NCBI RefSeq assembly: GCF_026341275.1
Contig: NZ_JAIFZO010000002.1
Span: 6,726,118 to 6,790,117, forward strand
From: Streptomyces ortus
GTDB lineage: Bacteria > Actinomycetota > Actinomycetes > Streptomycetales > Streptomycetaceae
Length of the DNA stretch: 64,000 nucleotides
Direction: 5' to 3'
The notes beneath the pieces were generated by a model that worked only from the letters and a program-made list of their open reading frames with translations, was not told where the DNA came from and ran no database searches. Positions within the stretch are counted from its first letter, which is position 1; each line of letters opens with the position of its first letter. Below, one piece after another: positions 41,814 to 51,066 of this stretch. Made by a program: the position numbers and the translations under genes.

Positions 41814-43685
41814 GTGCAGCACCCGCATCGCAGACGCAGCAGGACCCGTCTCCTCCTCTCCACCGTGCTGGCCGGCGTCCTCGCCGCCGCCGGACTCACC
41901 ACGCTCACCGCCACGCCCGCCCGGGCCGCGACCGCCCGCCAGGTCGAGAAGCTGGACCGGGGTGTCGTCAGCGTCCACACCGACGCGGGCAACCTGGTCA
42001 GCTGGCGCTGGCTCGGCACCGACCCGAACGACGTGTCGTTCAACGTCTACCGGGCGGGTACGAAGGTCAACTCGACCCCGGTCACCGGCGCCACGAACTA
42101 CTTCCACTCCGCCGGACCCGCCCAGGCCGACTACACGGTCCGCGCGGTCGTCGGCGGCGTCGAGCAGGCCGACTCCGCGCACGCGATCCAGTTCCGCACC
42201 GGATACAAGGACGTGCCGATCAGCCCGCCCGCCGGTGGCACCACCCCCGACGGTGTCGCGTACACCTACGAGGCCAACGACGCCTCGGTCGGCGACCTCG
42301 ACGGCGACGGCGCCCTCGACTTCGTCCTGAAGTGGCAGCCCACCAATGCCAAGGACAACTCCCAGTCCGGCTACACCGGCAACACGATCATCGACGGGGT
42401 CAAGCTCGACGGCACCCGGCTGTGGCGTATCGACCTCGGCCGCAACATCCGCTCGGGCGCGCACTACACCCAGTTCCAGGTGTACGACTACGACGGCGAC
42501 GGCACCGCCGAGGTGGCCGCGAAGACCGCCGACGCCACGGTCGACGGAACGGGCGCGGTCATCGGCAGCTCCTCCGCCGACCACCGCAACTCCAGCGGCT
42601 ACGTCCTGACCGGACCCGAGTACCTGACCATGTTCAACGGCCGGACCGGCAAGGCCATGGGGACGGTGGACTACGTCCCGGCGCGCGGCACGGTCTCGGC
42701 GTGGGGCGACTCCTACGGCAACCGCGTCGACCGGTTTCTCGCGGGCACCGCCTACCTCGACGGCGCCCGGCCCTCGCTCGTCATGGCGCGCGGCTACTAC
42801 ACGCGCTCGGTGATCGCGGCCTGGGACTGGCGGGGCGGCGCGTTCACCCGTCGCTGGACCTTCGACACCAGTTCCTCGACCAACACCGGCAAGGGCTTCG
42901 ACGGCCAGGGCTCGCACAGCCTCTCCGTCGGGGACGTCGACAACGACGGCAAGGACGAGATCGTCTACGGGGCGATGGCCGTCGACGACAACGGCAACGG
43001 CCTGTGGACCACGAAGACCGGGCACGGCGACGCCCAGCATCTGGGCGACCTCGACCCGGGGACCTCGGGGCTCGAATACTTCAAGGTCTCCGAATCCGCC
43101 TCCCAGCCCGCCGAGTTGTACATCAACCCGGCGAACGGCGCGATCCGCTGGCAACTGGCGGCCTGCTGCGACAACGGCAGGGGAGTGGCCGGGGACATCT
43201 ACGCGGGCAACGACGGTGCCGAGGTGTGGTCGGCCTCCGACACGAACATCCGCGACGAGTCCGGCGCCACCAAGGGCCGCGAGCCGTCCTCCGCCAACTT
43301 CCTGTCCTGGTGGGACGGCGACACCACCCGCGAACTCCTCGACGGCACCCACATCGACAAGTACGGCACCTCCTCCGACACCCGCCTGCTGACCGGCGCC
43401 TCGGTGCACTCCAACAACGGCACGAAGGCGACCCCGGCCCTGTCGGGCGACCTCTTCGGGGACTGGCGCGAGGAGGTCGTCTGGGCGACGAGCGACAACA
43501 CGGCGCTGCGGATCTACTCGACCCCGGCCGAGACCACCACGAAGATCACGACCCTGCTACACGACCCGATGTACCGCACGGGCATCGCCTGGCAGAACAC
43601 CGCCTACAACCAGCCCCCGCACCCCAGCTTCCACATCGGCAACGGCATGCGGACGGCACCGAGACCGACGGTGTACACGCCGTGA
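41814..43685 (+). CDS. Secreted rhamnogalacturonan lyase (PL11 family)
   Basis: 623 residues. A signal peptide covers about residues 1-38 (RLLLSTVLAGVLAAAGLTTLTATPARA). The mature protein has a short beta-rich N-terminal domain and an eight-bladed-propeller-type PL11 domain: VGDLDGDGALDFVLKW, GAHYTQFQVYDYDGDGTAEVAAKTADA, SLSVGDVDNDGKDEIVYGA, GDIYAGNDGAEVWS, LFGDWREEVVWAT, typical Asp-rich calcium loops. It cleaves rhamnogalacturonan I of pectin outside the cell. GTG 41814 follows GGGAGGTACC. Confidence 0.9.
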   Translation: MQHPHRRRSRTRLLLSTVLAGVLAAAGLTTLTATPARAATARQVEKLDRGVVSVHTDAGNLVSWRWLGTDPNDVSFNVYRAGTKVNSTPVTGATNYFHSAGPAQADYTVRAVVGGVEQADSAHAIQFRTGYKDVPISPPAGGTTPDGVAYTYEANDASVGDLDGDGALDFVLKWQPTNAKDNSQSGYTGNTIIDGVKLDGTRLWRIDLGRNIRSGAHYTQFQVYDYDGDGTAEVAAKTADATVDGTGAVIGSSSADHRNSSGYVLTGPEYLTMFNGRTGKAMGTVDYVPARGTVSAWGDSYGNRVDRFLAGTAYLDGARPSLVMARGYYTRSVIAAWDWRGGAFTRRWTFDTSSSTNTGKGFDGQGSHSLSVGDVDNDGKDEIVYGAMAVDDNGNGLWTTKTGHGDAQHLGDLDPGTSGLEYFKVSESASQPAELYINPANGAIRWQLAACCDNGRGVAGDIYAGNDGAEVWSASDTNIRDESGATKGREPSSANFLSWWDGDTTRELLDGTHIDKYGTSSDTRLLTGASVHSNNGTKATPALSGDLFGDWREEVVWATSDNTALRIYSTPAETTTKITTLLHDPMYRTGIAWQNTAYNQPPHPSFHIGNGMRTAPRPTVYTP

Positions 43686-43749
43686 GCCGCACGCCGTGAG
43701 CCGCACGCCGTGAGCCGCACGCTATGAGCCGCACGCCGTGAGCTGCTGA
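43680..43749 (+). repeat. Five 14-bp tandem repeats spanning the PL11 stop codon
   Basis: Units of CCGTGAGCCGCACG (the fourth and fifth are variants) begin in the last codons of the lyase gene. Each unit carries TGA, the first of which is the actual stop. Confidence 0.75.
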
Positions 43750-43774
43750 GGCGGCCCCCCCGGCGCCCAGTGAG

Positions 43775-43807
43775 GAGCGGCCGTCCCAGCAGGTGGGGCG
43801 GCCGCTC
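43775..43807. terminator. Bidirectional hairpin between PL11 and the deacetylase gene
   Basis: GAGCGGCCGTCCC pairs with GGGGCGGCCGCTC across a 7-nt loop (one G-U pair). Genes converge on it. Confidence 0.7.
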
Positions 43808-43824
43808 GTCTCCCCGCGGCGCGG

Positions 43825-44658
43825 TCAGCGCAGTCCGGCGAAGAGGTCGTCCTCAGGCAGGGCCGCGCCGGTGGTGTCCCGGACCCGCGCGAAGGTCTCC
43901 ACGCCCATCAGCTCACCGAACCTCTCCTTGCCCATCTTGAGGAAGAAGATGTTCTCGCCCTGGCTGGCGTGCGCGGCCAGCGAGTCGTACTTCTGACCGC
44001 TGTACGCGGTGGTGTCCACCCACGTGCTGACCTCGTCGTCGGGCAGGCCCATCTTGGCCATCTCGGCGACCTCGGCCGGATCGGGCTCGGGCATGTCCGG
44101 ATTGAACTCGCGCATGAACTCACCGAACCGCCGCATGACCGAGCGGGGCATGGTGGTCCAGTACACCTTGGGCGTCAGGTCGGTCATCTCCAGCGCCGCC
44201 ATCGTGATGCGGTGGGCCTGGATGTGGTCGGGGTGGCCGTAGAAGCCGTTCTCGTCGTAGGTGACGACCACGTCCGGCCGGTACTGCCGCATGAGGTCCG
44301 CGAGCCGGGCCGCGCCCTCCTGCACGGGGGTCTGCCAGAAGGATCCGGGGGCGTCGTTGGTCGGCCAGCCCATCATCCCGGAGTCGGCGTAGTCCAGCGT
44401 CTCCAGATCGCTGATCTTCAGGACGTCACAGCTCTCCTTGAGTTCCTGCTTGCGCATCAGGGCGACGGCCGCCGGATCGTGCCCGGGGTCGCCCGGTTTG
44501 ACACCCCCCGGTCCGTCTCCGCAACCGCCGTCGGTACAGGTCACGAGGACCGTGCGGACTCCTTCCGCCGCATACCGCGCGAGGATCCCACCCGTGCTGG
44601 TGGCCTCGTCGTCGGGGTGGGCGTGCACTGCCATCAGTGTCAAGGGCCGGTCAGTCAT
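43825..44658 (-). CDS. PIG-L/LmbE-family N-deacetylase (MshB/Mca-like)
   Basis: 277 residues: zinc motif AVHAHPDDEATSTGG at the N-terminus (H-P-D-D-E), GFYGHPDHIQAHR in the centre (second histidine set). This family includes MshB and Mca, which act in mycothiol biosynthesis and conjugate removal, and antibiotic deacetylases. The exact substrate cannot be decided. ATG 44658. It sits inside the cell-wall-degradation island between PL11 and GH74. Confidence 0.82.
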   Translation of the reverse strand: MTDRPLTLMAVHAHPDDEATSTGGILARYAAEGVRTVLVTCTDGGCGDGPGGVKPGDPGHDPAAVALMRKQELKESCDVLKISDLETLDYADSGMMGWPTNDAPGSFWQTPVQEGAARLADLMRQYRPDVVVTYDENGFYGHPDHIQAHRITMAALEMTDLTPKVYWTTMPRSVMRRFGEFMREFNPDMPEPDPAEVAEMAKMGLPDDEVSTWVDTTAYSGQKYDSLAAHASQGENIFFLKMGKERFGELMGVETFARVRDTTGAALPEDDLFAGLR

Positions 44659-44780
44659 ATGAAAAGTCCTCCTGCGAAATACACCCGCGCGGCGCCGGTG
44701 CCTCGGTCGATGCAACAGTGTCGACCACGCCGCGTGTTCCCGGCACGGCCGCCCGGCCTTCGGGGCGTGGGCGCACAAGG

Positions 44781-44810
44781 AGGGCGCGGACCGCCTCGGG
44801 TCCGCGCCCT
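44781..44810 (-). terminator. Hairpin terminator after GH74
   Basis: A perfect 12-bp stem AGGGCGCGGACC/GGTCCGCGCCCT with a 6-nt loop lies just beyond the GH74 stop codon. Confidence 0.75.
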
Positions 44811-44831
44811 CCCGTTCGTCCGGCCCGGGGG

Positions 44832-47504
44832 TCAGGTCACCGAGCAGGACTGGTCGCCGAGCCTGAACGCCGTCGGCTTGCTGTTAGACCCCGACCAGCT
44901 GCCCGTGAAGCCGAAGCCCACGGACGAACCGGCCGCGACGTTCGCGTTCCAGCTCACGTTCTTCGTGGTGACCGCCGCGCCGGACTGGGCCGGCTCGGCA
45001 TTCCACGCCTGGGTGACGCGCTGCCCGTCGGCGAAGGACCAGCCGAGCGACCACCCTGTCCAGGCGGCCGTGCCGGTGTTGGTGAGCCGGACGTCCGCCT
45101 GGAAGCCGCCCGACCACTGGTTGGTGATCTTGTACGTGACCGCGCAGGCGCCGGCCGGCGTCGGATCCGTTCCGCCGCCACCGTCCCCGCCGCCCGCGTC
45201 GGACGAGTCGCCGTAGATGACACCGCGCCCGTTCGTCGACACGTACACCCGCCCGTAGACACGCGGGTCACCGGTGATGGCGGCGCCCGTCCAGCCCCAC
45301 TGATGGGCGTCGTCGTTGATACGGGTCCAGGTGGCGCCCTTGTCCGTCGAGCGGAAGATGCCCCGTACACCGCCGATCTTCGCGCTCGTGTAGAGCGTCC
45401 GGTACGAGGCCCCGGTCGCCGCCTTGCCGAAGCCGATGGTGTCCGCCTGCTCGACGCCCGGCAGCTTGGTGAAGGTCGCGCCGGGATCCGTGGAGTGCCA
45501 CAGCCCGTACGCGCCGTCGCTCGCCCCGCCCGCCAGCCAGACGTCCCCCTTCGTGCCGGGCAGCGCCTTGAACCGTACGCTGTCGCCGCTCGGCAGTCCG
45601 GTCGCGGCGGAGGCCGTGAAGGTCGCGCCGCCGTCCGAACTCACATAGAACGTGCCTGACTTGAAGCCGTAGAACGTCTTCGGGTCGGAGCGGTCCGACT
45701 CCACGACCGCGCCGGCCGGGATACCGCTCGACGCCGACCACGACGTACCGAACCCGGTCGTGTGGTGCACGCCCGCGCCCTCCGGGCTCCACACGAACCG
45801 GCTCCCGTCCGAGGCCGCCGCGACCGTGCCGCCGCCGCTCACCCCCGAAGGGTCCGTGCCCGCGAACCAGTTGGCGCCGTTGTCCGTGGAGAACGCCACA
45901 TGTGGACCCGAGTCGAGGTTGCCGGACCGCACCACGATGCCCGGGTCGGACTCCGCGAAGTCGAGGCTTGTCGTGGTGGTGAAGTTCGGCGAGGTGAACA
46001 TCATGGACGGGACCTCGGTGAGGTCCGTGTGCCGGAAGCCGCCGATGTCACCGAGGGCGCTGAGGAGTTGGGCGCCGCCGGACGGGGGAGCGGCCAGGTC
46101 GTTGACGGCCGTCTCCTCCAGGCCCCGCACCATCGGCTTGACGGTGAACTTGCCGCCGCTGTCCCACTGGCCCAGGTTCTCGGTCCCGTAGATCGTCGCG
46201 CCCGTCCCGTACATCATGCGGGCCGAGTTGAACGGATCGATCTCCAACGCCTCGGTCATCCAGCCCAGTTTGGGCGTCTGCTCGGGCGGCGACGGATTTG
46301 CGCCCCACGTCAGCCAGGGCGAGGACGACACATCCATGGTGAAGCGGTTCGAGCGGTCGGGGTACGACGTGTAGTCCCACGCCTTCGTCCAGGTGCCGCC
46401 GCTGTCGGTGGAACGGAAGATCTGCGTGTCCGGCCACCAGGAGCTGTAGGCCGTCGCCATCACCGTGCCCGGCTTCTGCCGGTCGACGGTCAGCCCGCTG
46501 AAGCCGTAGTAGGTGTCCGCCTCCGCGATCGGGCTGATGTCCGTCCAGGCGCCGGTCGCCGTCGTGTACCGCCAGATCCGGCCCTTGCCGCCGTCGTACG
46601 GGCCGCCCTTGTCGCTGTACGCGAGATAGAGGTAGCCGTTCGTCGCGTCCAGGACGCCCTTGTGGGCCAGGTACCCGGTCGGCTGTCCCGCGATCCGGGA
46701 CCAGGTCGCGCCCGCGTCGGTCGAGCGGTAGACCGCGTTGTCCTTGTCGGCGACCCCGACGTAGAGGGTCTTCGTGGCATCGGTGCCCGTACTGCTCGAC
46801 TCGTCGAAGGTGACCCAGGCGATGCCCTGGTTGTCGGAGGCGTACCCGCTGGTGTCGGTCGCGTCCTGCACATAGGTGCCGACGTTCGGGAAGTTCGTCA
46901 CCTGCGACCAGGAGGCCCCCGAGTCGGTGGACCGCCACAGCCCCTTGCCGCTCGGCGCGCCCAGATACAGCACGCTGTTCTTATGGGGGTCGACCGCGAG
47001 CCGCTCACCCATGCCGCGCCCGGGCATGTTCCCGCCCAGCTTGAACGGCAGGTCGGCCTTCAGCCAGGTCGCGCCCCGGTCGGAGGACCTGAGCACGGCC
47101 CCGTTACCGGGGTCCCAGCTGTTGGTGTACGTGCCGACGGCGGCGTACACCTTGCTCGGCGCCACCGAATCGGAGGCGAGGCTCACGACGCCGGTGTGTC
47201 CCCACCGGTCCCAGCCGACCGAGTCGAGCAGCGGCGTCCAGCTCTTCGACGCCTCCTGCCAGCGGTAGGCGCCGCCGATGTCGGTGCGGGCGTACGCGAG
47301 GTTCTTCTCGGACCGGTTGAACACGATGCCGGGGACGAAGCCGCCGCCGTCGACGCGTGCGTTCTTCCAGGTGTACGTGTCGGCGGCGATCGACACCGCC
47401 GGGGCCGCCTTCTCGACGGCCCGCGCGGCCAGTGCGGGAGGCGTCCCGGCCAGCAGCCCGGCCGCGAGCCCGAGCACAGCGGCAAGAACGGGGGTTCTTC
47501 GCAC
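44832..47504 (-). CDS. Secreted GH74 xyloglucanase with C-terminal CBM2
   Basis: 890 residues from GTG 47504, preceded by AAGGAG. Signal peptide 1-28 (PVLAAVLGLAAGLLAGTPPALA). The body is the two-propeller GH74 domain: WKNARVDGGGFVPGIVFNRSEKNLAYARTDIGGAYRW near the start, then repeated sortilin/BNR-like S-x-D-x-G-x-T-W motifs (SSDRGATW, STDSGASW, STDAGATW). A Gly/Asp linker joins a cellulose-binding CBM2 at about 790-890 (CAVTYKITNQWSGGFQADVRLTN). It cleaves xyloglucan outside the cell. Confidence 0.92.
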   Translation of the reverse strand: MRRTPVLAAVLGLAAGLLAGTPPALAARAVEKAAPAVSIAADTYTWKNARVDGGGFVPGIVFNRSEKNLAYARTDIGGAYRWQEASKSWTPLLDSVGWDRWGHTGVVSLASDSVAPSKVYAAVGTYTNSWDPGNGAVLRSSDRGATWLKADLPFKLGGNMPGRGMGERLAVDPHKNSVLYLGAPSGKGLWRSTDSGASWSQVTNFPNVGTYVQDATDTSGYASDNQGIAWVTFDESSSTGTDATKTLYVGVADKDNAVYRSTDAGATWSRIAGQPTGYLAHKGVLDATNGYLYLAYSDKGGPYDGGKGRIWRYTTATGAWTDISPIAEADTYYGFSGLTVDRQKPGTVMATAYSSWWPDTQIFRSTDSGGTWTKAWDYTSYPDRSNRFTMDVSSSPWLTWGANPSPPEQTPKLGWMTEALEIDPFNSARMMYGTGATIYGTENLGQWDSGGKFTVKPMVRGLEETAVNDLAAPPSGGAQLLSALGDIGGFRHTDLTEVPSMMFTSPNFTTTTSLDFAESDPGIVVRSGNLDSGPHVAFSTDNGANWFAGTDPSGVSGGGTVAAASDGSRFVWSPEGAGVHHTTGFGTSWSASSGIPAGAVVESDRSDPKTFYGFKSGTFYVSSDGGATFTASAATGLPSGDSVRFKALPGTKGDVWLAGGASDGAYGLWHSTDPGATFTKLPGVEQADTIGFGKAATGASYRTLYTSAKIGGVRGIFRSTDKGATWTRINDDAHQWGWTGAAITGDPRVYGRVYVSTNGRGVIYGDSSDAGGGDGGGGTDPTPAGACAVTYKITNQWSGGFQADVRLTNTGTAAWTGWSLGWSFADGQRVTQAWNAEPAQSGAAVTTKNVSWNANVAAGSSVGFGFTGSWSGSNSKPTAFRLGDQSCSVT

Positions 47505-47555
47505 GGTGACCTTCTCCTTGTGTGGGGGGAGGTGGGGGGGGAGACATGAAAGGCC

Positions 47556-47586
47556 GGGCGGTCCCCAGTGCGGTTGGGGACCGCCC
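47556..47586. terminator. Hairpin between GH48 and GH74
   Basis: A perfect 11-bp stem GGGCGGTCCCC/GGGGACCGCCC with a 9-nt loop lies between the GH48 stop (47706) and the GH74 start (47504). It may terminate GH48 or attenuate GH74. Confidence 0.7.
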
Positions 47587-47617
47587 ACGACATGTTTGGT
47601 CACGGCCCGAGCCCCAT

Positions 47618-47655
47618 CTCTTTCAGGGGCGCGGGGAACTGCGCGACCAGCCACG
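47618..47655. repeat. Dispersed GC-rich repeat between GH48 and GH74
   Basis: TTTCAGGGGCGCGGGGAACT followed by GCGC matches the repeat at other gene ends. Confidence 0.65.
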
Positions 47656-47705
47656 ACCAAGCCGCAGCCGACATGCCGACCTTCCCGCGGAGCGATATGC
47701 GGGGG

Positions 47706-50618
47706 CTATTCGAGAAGCTCCGCGTACGAGCCCATGGCGAGGGCGATGTCCGCCTGGGCCCAGAACCGGTGGTACGTGAAGGACGGCGCGGCCCCGCCGG
47801 CCAGATACGCCTCGATCTTCGACCAGGCGGGATCGTCCTCGTAGAACGACCGGATCGACTCGAACGTCGACGACGAGTTGACCGCGTCGCCGTTCGGCAT
47901 CGTGCCGCTCCACCCGCTCGGGATGTACACGGCGTCGTCGAAGCGGCTGTAGTCGGTCCGCGTCTCCGGGACCGCCACGCCCAGCGCGTCCTGGTTGTTC
48001 GCCCACATGCCGTCGAGCAGCGCCTTCGCCGTGGTCTTCGCCTCGGTGTCACCGGACCGGTCGGCGTAGTACGTCAGGGTCTTGGCGTACGCCGCCGCCA
48101 CTCCGACGTCGTTCGTGTAGTCGGCGACCGTGACATGAAGTCCCGTATTGGCACCGGGACTTGAGGCGCTCCAGGTGTCCGGCTTGCCCGACCACTGGAG
48201 CGTGCTCGGGATCCGGAAGGTGCCGTCCGGATTGACCGTGGTGTGTGCGAGCGCCCAGTCGACCCACTTGTCGAGGACCGTCTTGGCGTCCGCGTTGCCC
48301 GTCTGCTGGTAGTACTCGGCGACCCGCTCCATCGACCACGCCTGGAAGCCGAACCACTGGTTGGACGGCGGGTCGTGGTAGACGGGCTTCTCGTCGTAGT
48401 ACATGCCGTAGAAGGTCGGCGTCCCGGAGGGCGGTGTCGCGTAGCGGCCCTGCCAGCTGTTGGTCGCGCCGCCCGCGATGGGTCCCTCACTGGACTGCAG
48501 CCACCGGTAGAACTCCAGCTGCCGGCCCAGCGACTTGGCCCAATCCGCTTGTCCTGTGGCCGACTTGGGCTTCAGGTCCGCGTACGAGCTGAGCGCGTAC
48601 GCGGCGAGGGGGTTCTGGTAGCCGCCGTGGGTGTGGCTGGAGCCGATGCGCCAGGCCCAGCCGGCCGAGGTGTCGGTCGCGCCGCCCCACGCGTAGTACC
48701 AGTTGAGCAGGTAGTGCGAGGCGTCCTTGCCGGTGCCCGCCGGGCAGGTCGACGGACCCACACAGTTGCCGATCTTCTTGAAGTACTTGTCGTACATCGA
48801 GTAGCGGAGATAGTCACCCATCTTCGCCGCCTTGCCGACGGTCGCGGACACTTCCGCGCCCTTGCCCTGTGCCTCGGCCCAGACGTCCGCCCAGTACGCG
48901 GCCTGCACGGCCCGCGCGTCGGCGTCCGGGGCGTTGGTGAACTTCCACTGCTTGGCGTACGAGGCGTCCTTCGTGAACAGGTCCAGGTACCCCTTCCTGC
49001 CGCCGTACTTGAAGGCGTCACAGGTCGGCTGCGGCACCGTCTCCCACACCGACTCCTGCACGCCGCGCTGGAAGGTGTTGATGTAGGACGGACCGGTGTC
49101 GGTCGGACCCGCCTCGCACTTGCCCGGCGAGTTGCCGTAGCCGTAGACGTTGTCCACGTCCTGCAGCCAGTGCATGCCGTACACGTCGTCCGTGCCGTAC
49201 GCGCTCTTCAGCTCGGCCGCGATCGGGTCCGGGCCCACCGGGATCCCCGAGTCGAGCTGCGCCGGGTACTCGTTCGGCGTGTCCAGCTCGGGAGCGTACG
49301 TCGCCGGCTTCGAGGCGTTGTAGAACGAGTTGGTCGGCTGGTCGGCGTGCGTGGGGATCATGAACTTCTCCATGATGTCCCAGGCCCCGTTGAACTTCGT
49401 CCAGTCGCCCGTGACCTTGCCGTACATGGCCTGCAGCCACAGCAGATAGCTGTACGCCTCGGACGTCGTCTCGTGCCCGTGGTCGGGCGCCTCGACGATC
49501 AGCGTCTCCACCGAGTGGTACGGGATGCCCTCCGGCGAGAAGTAGCCGTTCGCCGGGTTGGTGATCTTCCCGTACATGTCGAGGAAGCGGGCGTCGTACT
49601 CCTTCGACGCGGCGAGCTGGGTGACGGTCACCGAGGCCTTGGCGTGCCCGGTGGCCGTCGAGTCGAAGACGGCCGAACCGGTACCCGAGGCATCGGCCGT
49701 CACGGTCACCTTCTGCGCGGTGGCCCAGTTCGACGGCGTGAAGGTCAGTGACGCCCCGCCGCTGACGGACAGCCCCGTGTTGCCGCTCGCGCGAGCCGTC
49801 GCCACGGTGACGTTCGCCGAGGGCTGGGTCGAGAGCTTCACGTCGTACGTGCCCGTCCTGCCCTGCTGGACGCCGAGTTGGGTCGGCGAGACCACCACGG
49901 CGGGACCCGAGGCGACCGTGATGCCGACCGGGGTGGACTCGGCGGAGGCGCCCAGGCTGTCGTACGCCTTCGCCAGCAACGAATGACTGCCCACGGTCAA
50001 GCCAGTGGCCGAGAGCGAGTACGGCGAGCTGGTGTCGGTGCCCAGCAGGGTCGTGTCGTCGTAGAACTCGACCTTGCTGATCGTCGCGCCGTCCGCCGCC
50101 GCTGCCGTCGCGGCGAGCGGGACCGCCGTCCCCTGGGAGTACACGGCTCCCGCCGCGGGACTGGTCAGCACGGTGATCGGCGGCTGATGGGCGCCCGCGC
50201 AGGTCGTGCCGTTGACCGCGAAGGAGGTGGGCGCGGTGTTGGTGCCGCTGTAGGTGAACTGGGCGCCGGTCGTGACGGCCGCCCCGGCCGCGATGGTCCC
50301 GTTCCAGGACGCGTTCTTCGCGGTGACCGTCTTTCCCGACTGCGACCAGGTGCCGCTCCAGCCACTGCTGAGCTGCTGGTTGCCGGTGTAGCCGTACGTC
50401 AGGGTCCAGCCGTTGATCGCCTCCGTACCACGATTGGTGAGGGTGAGCTCCGCGGTGAAACCGGAGCCCCAGTCATTCGTCCTGTAGTCGACGCTGCACT
50501 GAACAGCCGCCGCCTGTGCAGGAGTTGTACCGGTGGTGAGCATGGTCAGCGGGAGCGCGAGGGCCGCCACCACGGCTGTCCACATCCGCCGCGCACGGCG
50601 TCTGCGTCTGGGTGCCAT
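47706..50618 (-). CDS. Secreted GH48 processive cellulase with N-terminal CBM2
   Basis: 970 residues. Arg-rich signal peptide (1-36), CBM2 (about 37-145: CSVDYRTNDWGSGFTAELTLTN), a Big_17-like Ig domain (about 147-245: VEFYDDTTLLGTDTSSPYS), a Calx-beta/X2-like module (about 248-330) and a GH48 domain from about 338 (YDARFLDMYGKITNPANGYFSPEGIPYHSVETLIVEAPDHGHETTSEAYSYLLW) to the end. GH48 enzymes are reducing-end cellobiohydrolases. ATG 50618 follows AAGGAGAGG. It is divergent from the GH6 gene. Confidence 0.93.
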   Translation of the reverse strand: MAPRRRRRARRMWTAVVAALALPLTMLTTGTTPAQAAAVQCSVDYRTNDWGSGFTAELTLTNRGTEAINGWTLTYGYTGNQQLSSGWSGTWSQSGKTVTAKNASWNGTIAAGAAVTTGAQFTYSGTNTAPTSFAVNGTTCAGAHQPPITVLTSPAAGAVYSQGTAVPLAATAAAADGATISKVEFYDDTTLLGTDTSSPYSLSATGLTVGSHSLLAKAYDSLGASAESTPVGITVASGPAVVVSPTQLGVQQGRTGTYDVKLSTQPSANVTVATARASGNTGLSVSGGASLTFTPSNWATAQKVTVTADASGTGSAVFDSTATGHAKASVTVTQLAASKEYDARFLDMYGKITNPANGYFSPEGIPYHSVETLIVEAPDHGHETTSEAYSYLLWLQAMYGKVTGDWTKFNGAWDIMEKFMIPTHADQPTNSFYNASKPATYAPELDTPNEYPAQLDSGIPVGPDPIAAELKSAYGTDDVYGMHWLQDVDNVYGYGNSPGKCEAGPTDTGPSYINTFQRGVQESVWETVPQPTCDAFKYGGRKGYLDLFTKDASYAKQWKFTNAPDADARAVQAAYWADVWAEAQGKGAEVSATVGKAAKMGDYLRYSMYDKYFKKIGNCVGPSTCPAGTGKDASHYLLNWYYAWGGATDTSAGWAWRIGSSHTHGGYQNPLAAYALSSYADLKPKSATGQADWAKSLGRQLEFYRWLQSSEGPIAGGATNSWQGRYATPPSGTPTFYGMYYDEKPVYHDPPSNQWFGFQAWSMERVAEYYQQTGNADAKTVLDKWVDWALAHTTVNPDGTFRIPSTLQWSGKPDTWSASSPGANTGLHVTVADYTNDVGVAAAYAKTLTYYADRSGDTEAKTTAKALLDGMWANNQDALGVAVPETRTDYSRFDDAVYIPSGWSGTMPNGDAVNSSSTFESIRSFYEDDPAWSKIEAYLAGGAAPSFTYHRFWAQADIALAMGSYAELLE

Positions 50619-50679
50619 GTTCTGGTTCCTCTCCTTGCGGCTCGGAGATGGGAGGGAGGAGCAACAAGCCTTGAACCAG

Positions 50680-50693
50680 TGGGAGCGCTCCCA
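50680..50693. promoter_or_regulatory. Perfect CebR box near the GH48 promoter
   Basis: TGGGAGCGCTCCCA is a perfect 14-bp palindrome identical to the CebR operator that controls cellulase and cellobiose-uptake genes in streptomycetes. It lies 61 bp before the GH48 ATG. Confidence 0.85.
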
Positions 50694-50811
50694 TATTGGA
50701 GAGAGGGGTGTAAGGGGTCAAGGTGCTTGAAGAGTCGAAATGATTCGATAGATCAAGAGTGCGTCTCCTCTGTCGTTTGCCAACACTTGGCGCTACCTTC
50801 GTCCGCACCAG

Positions 50812-50825
50812 TGGGAGCGGTTCCA
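50812..50825. promoter_or_regulatory. Second CebR-like box in the GH48/GH6 gap
   Basis: TGGGAGCGGTTCCA matches 12 of 14 bases of the CebR box. It lies 241 bp before the GH6 ATG and 119 bp from the first box. The 448-bp gap holds no coding sequence. Confidence 0.65.
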
Positions 50826-51066
50826 TCAGTCGACGCGTCCGTCACGGCGCGACCGGACTGCACGGAGTCGCTCATGCGCCACCCTCGCGTTCACTTTTTC
50901 AGTGGTCGGCCCTCGGCGGTCGGCGCGGGTGCACTCCTTCACCAGCTCCGTGACGTGCTTCGACGTGCTCCGGGCTCAGCTCTCCCTTCACGACGGCACT
51001 TTCACGTCGTTCGGCATCGGGCCGCATGGCAGCGTGCGCGCCCTCGACGAATAGGACACCCCGCAC

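Noticed and set aside
50619..51066. Small coding frames in the GH48/GH6 gap
   Set aside because: They lack ribosome sites and family similarity; the gap is better explained as a regulatory region.
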